Origin: an uncultured Gammaproteobacteria bacterium | GTDB taxonomy: Bacteria > Pseudomonadota > Gammaproteobacteria > Steroidobacterales > Woeseiaceae | Assembly: GCA_938003715.1 (NCBI GenBank) | Contig: CALKYK010000467.1 | Location: 1-10,978, forward strand | Direction: 5' to 3' | DNA: 10,978 bases | In this document: positions 1 through 6,531 of the stretch, piece after piece | Layout of the letters: each line of letters starts with the position of its first letter | Numbering within the stretch: the first letter of the stretch is position 1 | Program-made: the position numbers and the translations under genes | Notes under the pieces: model-generated | What the model was told of the DNA's origin: nothing | What the model saw: the letters and a program-made list of their open reading frames with translations, nothing else | Databases searched by the model: none

Positions 1-374
1 CCGCGATCGATCGCGGCCAGGTCGAGGGCGGATTCATCCCGGGCGTCGGCTGGCTGACCGCCGAGGCACTGTGGGGGGACGAAGACGGGGCGCTGCGGAC
101 GCACGCGCCGTCGACGTACAAGATCCCGACCTGTTCCGACCTGCCGGTCGATTTCCGCGTGCGCCTGCTCGAGTCGGCGGCGAACCGCGAGGAGACGATC
201 TACCGGTCCAAGGCGGTCGGCGAACCACCGCTGATGCTGTCCTTGTCGGTTTTCCAGGCGATTCGCGACGCCGTCGCCAGCATCGACGGCTACTCTTCCG
301 TGCCGAAGCTCGATGCGCCGGCGACGCCCGAAGCAATACTCGCCGCGGTGACGCGGCAGCGGGGTGCAGCGTGA
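1..374 (+). CDS. xdhB: Xanthine dehydrogenase molybdopterin-binding subunit, C-terminal part (partial at 5' end)
   Basis: This is the last 123 codons of the large molybdenum-cofactor subunit of xanthine dehydrogenase, which oxidises hypoxanthine to xanthine and xanthine to urate in the cytoplasm. The gene runs off the left edge; reading is in the frame beginning at base 3 and ends with TGA at 372-374. Visible family signatures are GQVEGGFIPGVGWLT near the start, STYKIPT in the middle, and AVGEPPLMLSLSVFQAIRDA. The Glu of GEPP (codon 222-224) matches the catalytic base known from bovine and Rhodobacter xanthine dehydrogenases, so the active-site end looks intact. The stop overlaps the GTG start of xdhC (GTGA), as expected for xdhABC. 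The FAD/FeS subunit would lie outside the window. Confusion with another molybdenum hydroxylase is possible but unlikely given the purine genes that follow. Confidence 0.93.
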   Translation, partial: AIDRGQVEGGFIPGVGWLTAEALWGDEDGALRTHAPSTYKIPTCSDLPVDFRVRLLESAANREETIYRSKAVGEPPLMLSLSVFQAIRDAVASIDGYSSVPKLDAPATPEAILAAVTRQRGAA

Positions 375-1423
375 ACGAATGGATCGACGCGCTCGACAAG
401 CTGCTCGATGCCGGCGAGCGCGCGGTGCTGCTGACCGTCGCCGGCGTGCGCGGTTCGGCGCCGCGCGAGCCGGGCGCGCGCATGCTGGTCACGAGCCGGG
501 AAACGATCGGCACGATCGGCGGCGGCCAGCTCGAATACCAGTGCACGAAAGCGGCCTGCCGGCTTCTCGCTGAAGGCGTTCGGCCGCAACCTGCGCTGCG
601 CCGCTTCGTGCTCGGCGCGAACTGCGGGCAGTGCTGCGGCGGCGTTGCCGACGTGCTGTTCGAACTCGTCGAATGCCGGCGCGACGATTGGTTCGACGCC
701 GTCCGCGCCGCGCGTGACGAACGTCGCGACACGATGCTGATCACCGCTGTCGGTGACCCTTCGACCAAATGGCTCGTCGATGCGCAGGGAGTTGAATCGT
801 TCGGCGCCGCCGCGCCGCTTCCGGCCACGGTGCTGGCCACTGCGCGCGCGGGGCTCGTACCGGGATGCGCGGCAGGGCGCGAGGACGGCTTCCTGCTGAC
901 ACCTTTGACCCGAAGCGCGTTTCACGTCGCGGTGTTCGGCGCCGGGCACGTGGGCACGGCACTCGTCGACGTGCTGTCGCGCATCGACTGCGAAGTGCGC
1001 TGGATCGACAGCCGACGCAACGCGTTCCCGACAACGCTGCCCGACAACGTGCAGGCCGTCGAGACGGCCGCACCCGCCGACGAGGTGGCGGCGATGCCGC
1101 CCGGCGCGCACTACGTGATCATGACGCACAGCCATCCGCTCGACCTCGAGATCTGCGACCGCGCGCTGCGTCGTGACGACGCGGCCTACTGCGGGCTGAT
1201 CGGGTCGGTCTCGAAACGCCGCCGCTTCGAGCGCCGGCTCGCGAAACTCGGCCTGTCCGAAGCAGAACTCGAGCGGCTCGTGTGTCCGATCCGCATCGCA
1301 GGGATAGACGACAAGCGGCCGGCATCCATCGCCATCGCGGTAGCCGCCGAACTCCTGCAGGCGCGCGACGCCCGGTCCGGCGTCGCGCCCGCGCCGCGGC
1401 CTCTGCCGGCCGGGGTCCGCTAG
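371..1423 (+). CDS. xdhC: Xanthine dehydrogenase accessory protein XdhC (molybdenum cofactor sulfuration/insertion)
   Basis: A 350-residue XdhC/CoxI-family chaperone. In Rhodobacter, XdhC binds molybdenum cofactor, promotes its sulfuration and hands it to XdhB; the same role is inferred here. The N-terminal XdhC_CoxI domain shows GSAPREPGARMLV (28-40), GTIGGGQLEY (47-56) and a Cys-containing LGANCGQCCGG (81-91). The C-terminal Rossmann-like domain has FGAGHVGTAL (189-198), YCGLIGSVSKRRRF (273-286) and a CPIRIAGIDDKRPASIAIAV segment (305-324). Length is normal for the family. The GTG start at 371 was chosen because it overlaps the xdhB stop, has GGGG 6 bases upstream, and leads straight into the conserved domain; the open frame extends further upstream but there it lies inside xdhB. 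The C-terminus is a short Ala/Pro/Arg-rich tail that ends directly against puuD. Confidence 0.93.
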   Translation: MNEWIDALDKLLDAGERAVLLTVAGVRGSAPREPGARMLVTSRETIGTIGGGQLEYQCTKAACRLLAEGVRPQPALRRFVLGANCGQCCGGVADVLFELVECRRDDWFDAVRAARDERRDTMLITAVGDPSTKWLVDAQGVESFGAAAPLPATVLATARAGLVPGCAAGREDGFLLTPLTRSAFHVAVFGAGHVGTALVDVLSRIDCEVRWIDSRRNAFPTTLPDNVQAVETAAPADEVAAMPPGAHYVIMTHSHPLDLEICDRALRRDDAAYCGLIGSVSKRRRFERRLAKLGLSEAELERLVCPIRIAGIDDKRPASIAIAVAAELLQARDARSGVAPAPRPLPAGVR

Positions 1424-2608
1424 ATGGAGAGCTATGTTCTCGAGTGGCTGAACATACTCGGGCGCTGGGTGCATTTCGTCACCGGCATCGCCTGGATCGG
1501 CTCGTCCTTCTACTTCATCTGGCTGGACAACCATCTCGAAGCGCCGAAGGCGCCCGGCGACGACGAGAAAGGCGTCGGCGGCGAGCTCTGGTCGGTGCAC
1601 GGCGGCGGCTTCTACCACGCGCAGAAATATCGCGTTGCGCCGAAGGCGCTGCCCGAGACGCTGCACTGGTTCAAGTGGGAGGCGTACACGACCTGGATTT
1701 CGGGCATGTTCCTGCTCGCGCTCGTGTACTGGTACGGCGCCGACGTGTACCTGGTCGACAGCACGGTCATGGACCTGTCACCGCTCGCGGCGGTTTCGAT
1801 CGCGGCGGTCATCCTGGTGGCGAGCTGGCTCGTCTACGACGGGCTGTGCCGCTCGCCTCTCGGCAGGAACGACAACCTGCTCGCGCTGGTCCTGTTCCTG
1901 TTGACCTCGTTCCTGGCCTTTGGCCTGTGCCAGCTGTACGGCGGACGCGGCGCGTACATGCACTTCGGCGCGGCGCTCGGCTCGATCATGGTGGCGAACG
2001 TGTTCTTTGTCATCATTCCCGGACAGCGCCGGCTCGTCGCCGCCGCGGCCGAAGGCCGCGCGCCGGATCCGGTGGACGGCATCCGCGCCAAGCAGCGCAG
2101 CGTGCACAACACCTACTTCACGCTGCCGGTCCTGTTCGTCATGACCAGCAACCATTACGCGCTGACCTACGCGCACGAATACAACTGGCTGATCCTGATT
2201 GCGATCACGCTCGCAGGCGCGCTGATTCGCGTCTGGTTCGTCGCACGCCACAAGGGCAGGGCGTCGCCGCTGCCGATCGCGATTGCAGCGCTGATCCTGC
2301 TCGCCGTCGCGGTGGCGATTGCGCCGCCGTCGCGCGCAACGACGCGAGCGGCCGTGACGCTGGACGCGATCCGACCGGTCGTCGCAGAGCGCTGTGCGAA
2401 CTGTCATTCCGCGAACCCGACCCACGTCGCGTTCCCGGCCGCGCCCGGCGGCGTGATGCTCGATACCGACGAACAGATCCTCGCCGAGGCCGTGCGCATT
2501 CACCAGCAGACGGTCGTGCTGCGCGCGATGCCGATCGGCAACCTGACGCAAATGAGCGACGAGGAACGCGCGCTGATCGACGCCTGGTTCGGCGGACTCG
2601 AGCGATGA
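1424..2608 (+). CDS. puuD: Membrane-bound urate oxidase with C-terminal cytochrome c domain (PuuD)
   Basis: A 394-residue integral membrane urate oxidase that converts urate to 5-hydroxyisourate. It is unrelated to soluble cofactor-free uricase. Roughly eight hydrophobic helices are visible (about 10-33, 87-104, 122-140, 151-172, 183-200, 229-248, 254-273, 283-301), with charged loops containing SVHGGGFYHAQKY (57-69) and HNTYFTLPVLFVMTSNHY (228-245). After the last helix comes a class I cytochrome c-like domain with one CANCH haem site (C324, C327, H328) and a candidate axial Met in RAMPIGNLTQMSDEER (M369). In this family the electrons are thought to go to the respiratory chain rather than to O2, avoiding H2O2; here that is inference. 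The ATG follows the xdhC TAG with no gap, and the stop overlaps uraD (ATGA). No transmembrane domain or haem motif is missing, so the protein looks functional. Confidence 0.94.
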   Translation: MESYVLEWLNILGRWVHFVTGIAWIGSSFYFIWLDNHLEAPKAPGDDEKGVGGELWSVHGGGFYHAQKYRVAPKALPETLHWFKWEAYTTWISGMFLLALVYWYGADVYLVDSTVMDLSPLAAVSIAAVILVASWLVYDGLCRSPLGRNDNLLALVLFLLTSFLAFGLCQLYGGRGAYMHFGAALGSIMVANVFFVIIPGQRRLVAAAAEGRAPDPVDGIRAKQRSVHNTYFTLPVLFVMTSNHYALTYAHEYNWLILIAITLAGALIRVWFVARHKGRASPLPIAIAALILLAVAVAIAPPSRATTRAAVTLDAIRPVVAERCANCHSANPTHVAFPAAPGGVMLDTDEQILAEAVRIHQQTVVLRAMPIGNLTQMSDEERALIDAWFGGLER

Positions 2609-3084
2609 CGCGCGACGAATTCGTGTCACGTTACGGCGGCGTCTACGAGCATTCACCGTGGGTGGCCGAACGCGCTTTCGACCGCCACGGCTCGATAACG
2701 GACTCGCTCGCGCGGACGCTGGCGGCCATCGTCGACGCGGCTACCGACGAGGAAAAGCTCGCGCTGATCCGCGCACACCCGGACCTCGCGGGCCGGGCGG
2801 CGGTCGCCGGCGAACTCACCGGGGACTCGACCGCGGAGCAAAGGAGCGCCGGCATCGACCGGCTGACCAAATCCGACTACGCGCGGCTGCAGGCGCTGAA
2901 CGCGCGCTACAAGGACCGCTTCGGCTTTCCGTTCGTGATGGCCGTGCGCGGCTCGAGCGTGCAGGCCATCCTGCGTGCGTTCGACGCGCGGCTGCGGCAC
3001 GACCGGCAAACCGAGTTCGACACGGCGATCGCCGAGATTCACAAGATCGCACGATTGAGACTCGAAGCAATGGACGCGCATTGA
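2605..3084 (+). CDS. uraD: 2-oxo-4-hydroxy-4-carboxy-5-ureidoimidazoline (OHCU) decarboxylase
   Basis: A 159-residue all-helical enzyme of the OHCU decarboxylase family, which decarboxylates OHCU to S-allantoin in the cytoplasm, two steps after PuuD. Diagnostic motifs are AHPDLAGR (57-64, with H58 as the expected catalytic His), STAEQRSAGID (75-85, with the Glu of EQ as expected catalytic acid) and RYKDRFGFPFVMAVRG (101-116). The C-terminal helix EIHKIARLRLEAM carries the Arg that closes the site in known structures. Length is typical of a stand-alone enzyme, without fusion to HIU hydrolase or allantoinase. The ATG at 2605 shares bases with the puuD stop, and the gene ends by overlapping the TTG of alc. 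A much longer open frame runs upstream in the same frame, but only the part after 2605 has this fold. Confidence 0.94.
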   Translation: MTRDEFVSRYGGVYEHSPWVAERAFDRHGSITDSLARTLAAIVDAATDEEKLALIRAHPDLAGRAAVAGELTGDSTAEQRSAGIDRLTKSDYARLQALNARYKDRFGFPFVMAVRGSSVQAILRAFDARLRHDRQTEFDTAIAEIHKIARLRLEAMDAH

Positions 3085-4082
3085 ACGAGAAGGTCGGCAA
3101 CCCGTTTCACCAGTGGTCGCGGCTCGAGCAGCCGCGCCTCGGCAGCCGCGTCGTTTTTGCCACGGACGACTTCTTTGCGCCCAAGGAGCGGCTGATCCTG
3201 CCGACCGAGCCGGTGTTCATACCGGGCAAATACGACGAGCACGGCAAGTGGATGGACGGCTGGGAGTCGCGGCGCAAACGCGTTTCCGGTCACGACTGCG
3301 CAATCGTCAGGCTGGGCATTCCCGGGTTGATTCGCGGCTTCGACATCGACACGCGGCACTTCACCGGCAACTATCCGCCCGCGGCGTCGATCGACGTCTG
3401 CGTCAGCGACGACGAGGTGCCCGACGAGTCGGCGTGGCAGGAACTGGTGCCGCGGCGCGAGCTCGAAGGGGACAGCCATCACTACGTGGCGGCGGAGTCG
3501 GACGGCAGCGTCACGCACTGCCGGCTGAACATCTACCCGGACGGCGGCGTCGCGCGCCTCCGGATCTACGGCGAAGTGCGGCCGCTCCCCGCCCGTTTTT
3601 CGCGCGACGACGTCATCGACCTCTTCGCCATCGAAAACGGCGGCCGCGCGGTGGCCTGCAACGACGAGCACTTCGGCAGCATGCACAACCTGAACCTGCC
3701 CGGGCGGGGCATCAACATGGGCGACGGCTGGGAAACCGCGCGCCGGCGCCAGCCGGGCAACGACTGGGTGGTACTGAAGCTCGGCTGCCCGGGAACCATC
3801 GAGCGGGTGCAGATCGACACCGCGCATTTCAAGGGCAACTACCCGGATCGCGCAGAGCTGCGCGCAGCGATGATGACAGGGAACGAGGATTTCGAGGCGT
3901 CGAGCGGGGACTGGCCGGTGCTGCTCGCGGCAACGCAACTCGAGGCGGATTGCGTGCACGAATTCGCGGCCGAGCTCGCCGATGTCGGCATCGTCTCGCA
4001 CCTTCGGCTGAACATCTTTCCGGATGGCGGGGTGAGCCGGCTGCGCGTTTTCGGCCGGCCGGCGGAGCACGACGATGGATGA
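3081..4082 (+). CDS. alc: Allantoicase
   Basis: A 333-residue allantoicase (allantoate amidinohydrolase, urea-releasing), converting allantoate to S-ureidoglycolate and urea. The protein is two tandem allantoicase repeats. Repeat 1 runs from GSRVVFATDDFFAP (21-34) through MDGWESRRKR (58-67), IRGFDIDTRHFTGNYPP (84-100) and CRLNIYPDGGVARLRIYG (147-164). Repeat 2 runs from GGRAVACNDEHFG (187-199) through MGDGWETARRR (213-223), IERVQIDTAHFKGNYPD (240-256) and LRLNIFPDGGVSRLRVFG (308-325). Both repeats keep the DGWE and GNYP signatures. Start choice: the frame has no ATG before the conserved domain, and a TTG at 3081 overlaps the uraD stop (TTGA), so TTG is the likely start; the Shine-Dalgarno is poor, implying coupling. 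The end overlaps allA by 8 bp. Confidence 0.93.
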   Translation: MNEKVGNPFHQWSRLEQPRLGSRVVFATDDFFAPKERLILPTEPVFIPGKYDEHGKWMDGWESRRKRVSGHDCAIVRLGIPGLIRGFDIDTRHFTGNYPPAASIDVCVSDDEVPDESAWQELVPRRELEGDSHHYVAAESDGSVTHCRLNIYPDGGVARLRIYGEVRPLPARFSRDDVIDLFAIENGGRAVACNDEHFGSMHNLNLPGRGINMGDGWETARRRQPGNDWVVLKLGCPGTIERVQIDTAHFKGNYPDRAELRAAMMTGNEDFEASSGDWPVLLAATQLEADCVHEFAAELADVGIVSHLRLNIFPDGGVSRLRVFGRPAEHDDG

Positions 4083-4566
4083 ATTCAGGCTCGAGGCCGT
4101 GCCGCTCACCGCAGAACGCTTTGCGCCCTACGGTGACGTGATCGAAACAGGTCGCGGCGTCGTGGCGGCGATGAACGATGCGCGCTTCGAGCGTTTCGAC
4201 AATCTCGCCGCAGTCAACGTCGATGGCCGCGTCGCGCTCAGCATCGTGCGCTGCCGGACGCCGTCGTCGCTGCCGTACCGTTTCGACATGGTCGAACGCC
4301 ATCCGCTCGGCAGCCAGGCGTTCATCCCGCGCACGCCGTTTCGTTTCGCCGTCGTCGTCGGCCCGCCCGGCGAGACGGTCGCGCGGGAAGACCTGCGGGC
4401 ATTCGTGACGAACGGCCGGCAGGGCATCAACTATCACCGCGGTACCTGGCACATGCCGCTGATCGCTTTCGAACGCGAGCAGGAATTCCTCGTCGTCGAC
4501 CGCGCCGGTGCGGACAACTGCGAGGAACTCGTGTTCGACGAACCGGTGCTGCTGGTGGCGCCGTGA
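4075..4566 (+). CDS. allA: Ureidoglycolate lyase
   Basis: A 163-residue AllA-type ureidoglycolate lyase with a cupin-like beta-barrel fold, splitting S-ureidoglycolate into glyoxylate and a second urea. Motifs include FAPYGDVIE (16-24), MVERHPLGSQAFIP (72-85), FAVVV (91-95), GINYHRGTWHMPLIAF (117-132) and FLVVDRAG (138-145). The length matches the family. It is the natural partner of the allantoicase just upstream; together they make a route yielding two ureas rather than the ammonia-releasing allantoate amidohydrolase route. The ATG at 4075 sits inside the last codons of alc and has GGAG seven bases upstream (4064-4067), the clearest ribosome binding site among the internal junctions I examined. 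The stop overlaps the GTG of guaD (GTGA). The main alternative would be another AllA/DUF4432-like cupin, which the context makes unlikely. Confidence 0.94.
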   Translation: MDEFRLEAVPLTAERFAPYGDVIETGRGVVAAMNDARFERFDNLAAVNVDGRVALSIVRCRTPSSLPYRFDMVERHPLGSQAFIPRTPFRFAVVVGPPGETVAREDLRAFVTNGRQGINYHRGTWHMPLIAFEREQEFLVVDRAGADNCEELVFDEPVLLVAP

Positions 4567-5858
4567 CGGCGTTTCGCGGTTCGATCCTGCACTGCCTCGC
4601 CGATCCGGGCGAGTCCGGGGACCGGTCGAAAATCGAACATTTCGAGGACGGCCTGCTGCTGGTCCGCGACGGCAGGATCGCGGCGCTGGGACCTGCCGCG
4701 GACGTAGAGCCCACGCTCGGGCCGGACATCGAAATCGTCGATCATCGCGGTCGCCTGATCGTGCCCGGCTTCATCGACTGCCACGTGCATTTCCCGCAGG
4801 TCGACATCATCGCCTCCTACGGCGAGCAGCTGATGGACTGGCTCAGCCGCTACGCGTTCCCCGCCGAGGAGCGTTTTGCCGACGCGGAGCACGCCGCAGA
4901 AGTCGCCGAATTCTTCCTGGACGAGCTGCTCGCGAACGGCACCACGACGGCGCTGGTGTTCCCGACCGTGCACCCGGCATCCGTAGACGCGATCTTCACC
5001 GCGGCCGAGGCGCGCAACCTGTGCCTCGTCTCCGGCAAGGTCATGATGGATCGCAACTGCCCCGAAACGCTTCGCGATGACCCGGACTCGGCGTACGCCG
5101 ACAGCCGCGAGCTGCTCGAGAAGTGGCACGGGCGCGGTCGCCTGGGCTACGCGATCACGCCGCGGTTCGCGGTGACGTCAAGCGAAGCGCAGCTTGCCGC
5201 TGCCGGCCGGCTCGCCGCCGAATTCCCCGACGTTCACGTGCACACGCACCTGGCGGAGAACGAGGAAGAGGTGCAGCTCATCGCGCGCCAGTTCGCCTGG
5301 AGCCGCAGCTACTTCGACGTCTACGAGCACTTCGGCCTGGCCCGCGAGCGTGCGGTGTTCGCGCATTCGCTGCACCTCGATGAGCAGGACCGCACGCAGA
5401 TGGCGGCGCACGGCTGCTCGATCGCGTTCTGTCCCACCTCGAATCTGTTTCTCGGCAGCGGCCACTTCGACCTGCGCGCCGCCCGCCGGCACCGGATCCC
5501 GGTCGGCGTCGGTACCGACGTCGGCGGCGGCACCAGCCTGTCGGTGCTGCGCACACTGCACGAGGCCTACAAGGTGCTGCACGTCCGGGGCCAGCCGCTG
5601 CCGGCGTTTCGCGCCCTGTACCTGGCCACGCTCGGCGCCGCGGAGGCGCTCTGCCTCGACGATCGCATCGGCAACTTCGCGGTGGGCAAGGAAGCGGACT
5701 TCGTCGTCCTCGACGGCGACGCGGCATCGATCACGGCGCGACGGCTCGGCAACGCGACGGAACTCGAGGAGCGCCTGTTCGCGCTGATCATGCTCGGCGA
5801 CGACAGGCACGTCGCCGAGACGCGGGTCATGGGCAGCCTCGCATACGCCGCCGGCTAG
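4563..5858 (+). CDS. guaD: Guanine deaminase
   Basis: A 431-residue zinc-dependent amidohydrolase-superfamily enzyme that deaminates guanine to xanthine and so feeds xanthine dehydrogenase. Metal and catalytic motifs are all present: PGFIDCHVHFPQ (68-79; H74 and H76), VHTHLAENEEE (226-236; H229 and E232), FAHSLHL (266-272; H268) and GVGTDVGGGTSLSVL (315-329; D319). The stretch DCHVHFPQ followed by YGEQLMDWL (86-94) and the GGTS after the Asp are typical of guanine deaminase and distinguish it from chlorohydrolase, cytosine deaminase or allantoinase relatives. The GTG start at 4563 overlaps the allA stop and begins just before the N-terminal beta-sandwich. It is the last gene of the operon: its TAG shares CTAG with the stop of the convergent gene, and a terminator-like hairpin overlaps its stop. 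Confidence 0.94.
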   Translation: MTAFRGSILHCLADPGESGDRSKIEHFEDGLLLVRDGRIAALGPAADVEPTLGPDIEIVDHRGRLIVPGFIDCHVHFPQVDIIASYGEQLMDWLSRYAFPAEERFADAEHAAEVAEFFLDELLANGTTTALVFPTVHPASVDAIFTAAEARNLCLVSGKVMMDRNCPETLRDDPDSAYADSRELLEKWHGRGRLGYAITPRFAVTSSEAQLAAAGRLAAEFPDVHVHTHLAENEEEVQLIARQFAWSRSYFDVYEHFGLARERAVFAHSLHLDEQDRTQMAAHGCSIAFCPTSNLFLGSGHFDLRAARRHRIPVGVGTDVGGGTSLSVLRTLHEAYKVLHVRGQPLPAFRALYLATLGAAEALCLDDRIGNFAVGKEADFVVLDGDAASITARRLGNATELEERLFALIMLGDDRHVAETRVMGSLAYAAG

Positions 5859-5876
5859 GCCGCCGGCTTCTTTTTC
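5850..5876 (+). terminator. Intrinsic terminator candidate of the purine operon
   Basis: A six-base all-GC inverted repeat, GCCGGC (5850-5855) and GCCGGC (5862-5867), encloses the loop TAGGCC. It is followed at once by TTCTTTTTC (5868-5876). This is a plausible rho-independent terminator for + strand transcription. It overlaps the guaD stop codon and lies within the 3' coding end of the convergent phosphoribosyltransferase gene. The stem is short, so its efficiency is uncertain. Confidence 0.6.
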
Positions 5877-6457
5877 TTCGCGGCAAGCGCCTCAAGCCGG
5901 TCCACGAGCGGCCGGATCTCGGCCTTGTGCTCGCGCATTTCCTCGAGCGTCAGCCCGGTGAGCTCGGAGGGCAGGTGCAGCCAGTCGGCGGTTTCGTGAA
6001 CGAAAAAATCCGGCGCGCGCATCGTGCGTTCGGTCGGACGGTAGTAAACGGTCGCGATGCGGATGTCGTGCGGCAGGTTGCGGCGCGCCTTCTTGCCGAG
6101 CTGTGTGATCACCGCGTTGACGCTGGAGCCGGTGCTGTAGACGTCGTCGACGATCAGCATCGAGTGCTCCTCGCAGACCCGTTCGTGCAGGTAGCGCAGG
6201 CCGTGCGCGCGGATGCGCTTGGCCTTGTTGACCATCTTCGTATAGCCCGGCTGGCCCGGGTACGCTGTTCGTATCGCGATGTGGTCGGTCTCGACGCCCA
6301 GGTATTCGAGGCCCGCGTGGACGGCGATGCCGACGCCGCTGCCGCCGCGCCACAGGCCGACCAGGAAATCGGGGCGGAATCCGGAGCGATAGATGTCCGC
6401 CGCCAGCCGAAACGAATCCAGCAGCAGGTCATCGGCGGCGACGAAAGTCTTGTTCAT
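5855..6457 (-). CDS. Phosphoribosyltransferase-family protein, DTG-variant paralogue
   Basis: A 200-residue type I phosphoribosyltransferase. This fold joins a purine or pyrimidine base to PRPP, or serves as a regulator. The PRPP-binding loop is MLIVDDVYSTGSSV (100-113), preceded by LWRGGSGVGIAV (35-46) and the segment TDHIAIRT (57-64); a C-terminal ETADWLHLPSEL (155-166) likely lies near the base site. It aligns end to end with the + strand copy at 6532. In human HPRT the Asp of DTG is the catalytic base; here that position is Ser108, so the substrate may not be hypoxanthine or guanine. The C-terminus is lysine-rich (AAKKKKPAA), encoded opposite the T-tract of the guaD terminator. The ATG at 6457 faces a 74-bp intergenic gap. 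Purine salvage is suggested only by context. Confidence 0.85.
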   Translation of the reverse strand: MNKTFVAADDLLLDSFRLAADIYRSGFRPDFLVGLWRGGSGVGIAVHAGLEYLGVETDHIAIRTAYPGQPGYTKMVNKAKRIRAHGLRYLHERVCEEHSMLIVDDVYSTGSSVNAVITQLGKKARRNLPHDIRIATVYYRPTERTMRAPDFFVHETADWLHLPSELTGLTLEEMREHKAEIRPLVDRLEALAAKKKKPAA

Positions 6458-6531
6458 GCGGGGCGCGGTTTCGGCGTCTGTCGGAGTGCGTGTAACATTG
6501 CGGCACCGAGTATAACCACACTGCAGAATTG
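6458..6531. promoter_or_regulatory. Divergent promoter region between two phosphoribosyltransferase genes
   Basis: This 74-bp gap is the only space from which both PRT genes can start. It contains two overlapping -10-like hexamers: TATAAC on + (6511-6516) and TATACT on - (6509-6514). Matching -35 boxes are not clear; on - a TTGTCC lies 19 bases upstream. If the + hexamer is used, the leader of the 6532 gene would be very short and without a Shine-Dalgarno. Overlapping promoters could make the two genes mutually exclusive, but this is inference. Confidence 0.4.

Noticed and set aside
290..1666. 458-residue open frame on the minus strand
   Set aside because: It lies opposite xdhC and puuD, whose motifs are unambiguous. 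Composition is His/Arg/Val-rich shadow sequence without a domain, as is common in high-GC DNA.
1282..2604. Long open upstream extension of the uraD frame
   Set aside because: It overlaps xdhC and puuD and is Arg-rich with no recognisable motif; the OHCU decarboxylase fold begins at 2605.
3039..4109. 356-residue minus-strand open frame opposite allantoicase
   Set aside because: It is an antisense shadow of a clearly conserved two-repeat allantoicase, with no start context or domain of its own.
5178..5810. Minus-strand open frames opposite guaD
   Set aside because: They mirror guaD codon periodicity and show no motif; guaD has all its metal ligands.
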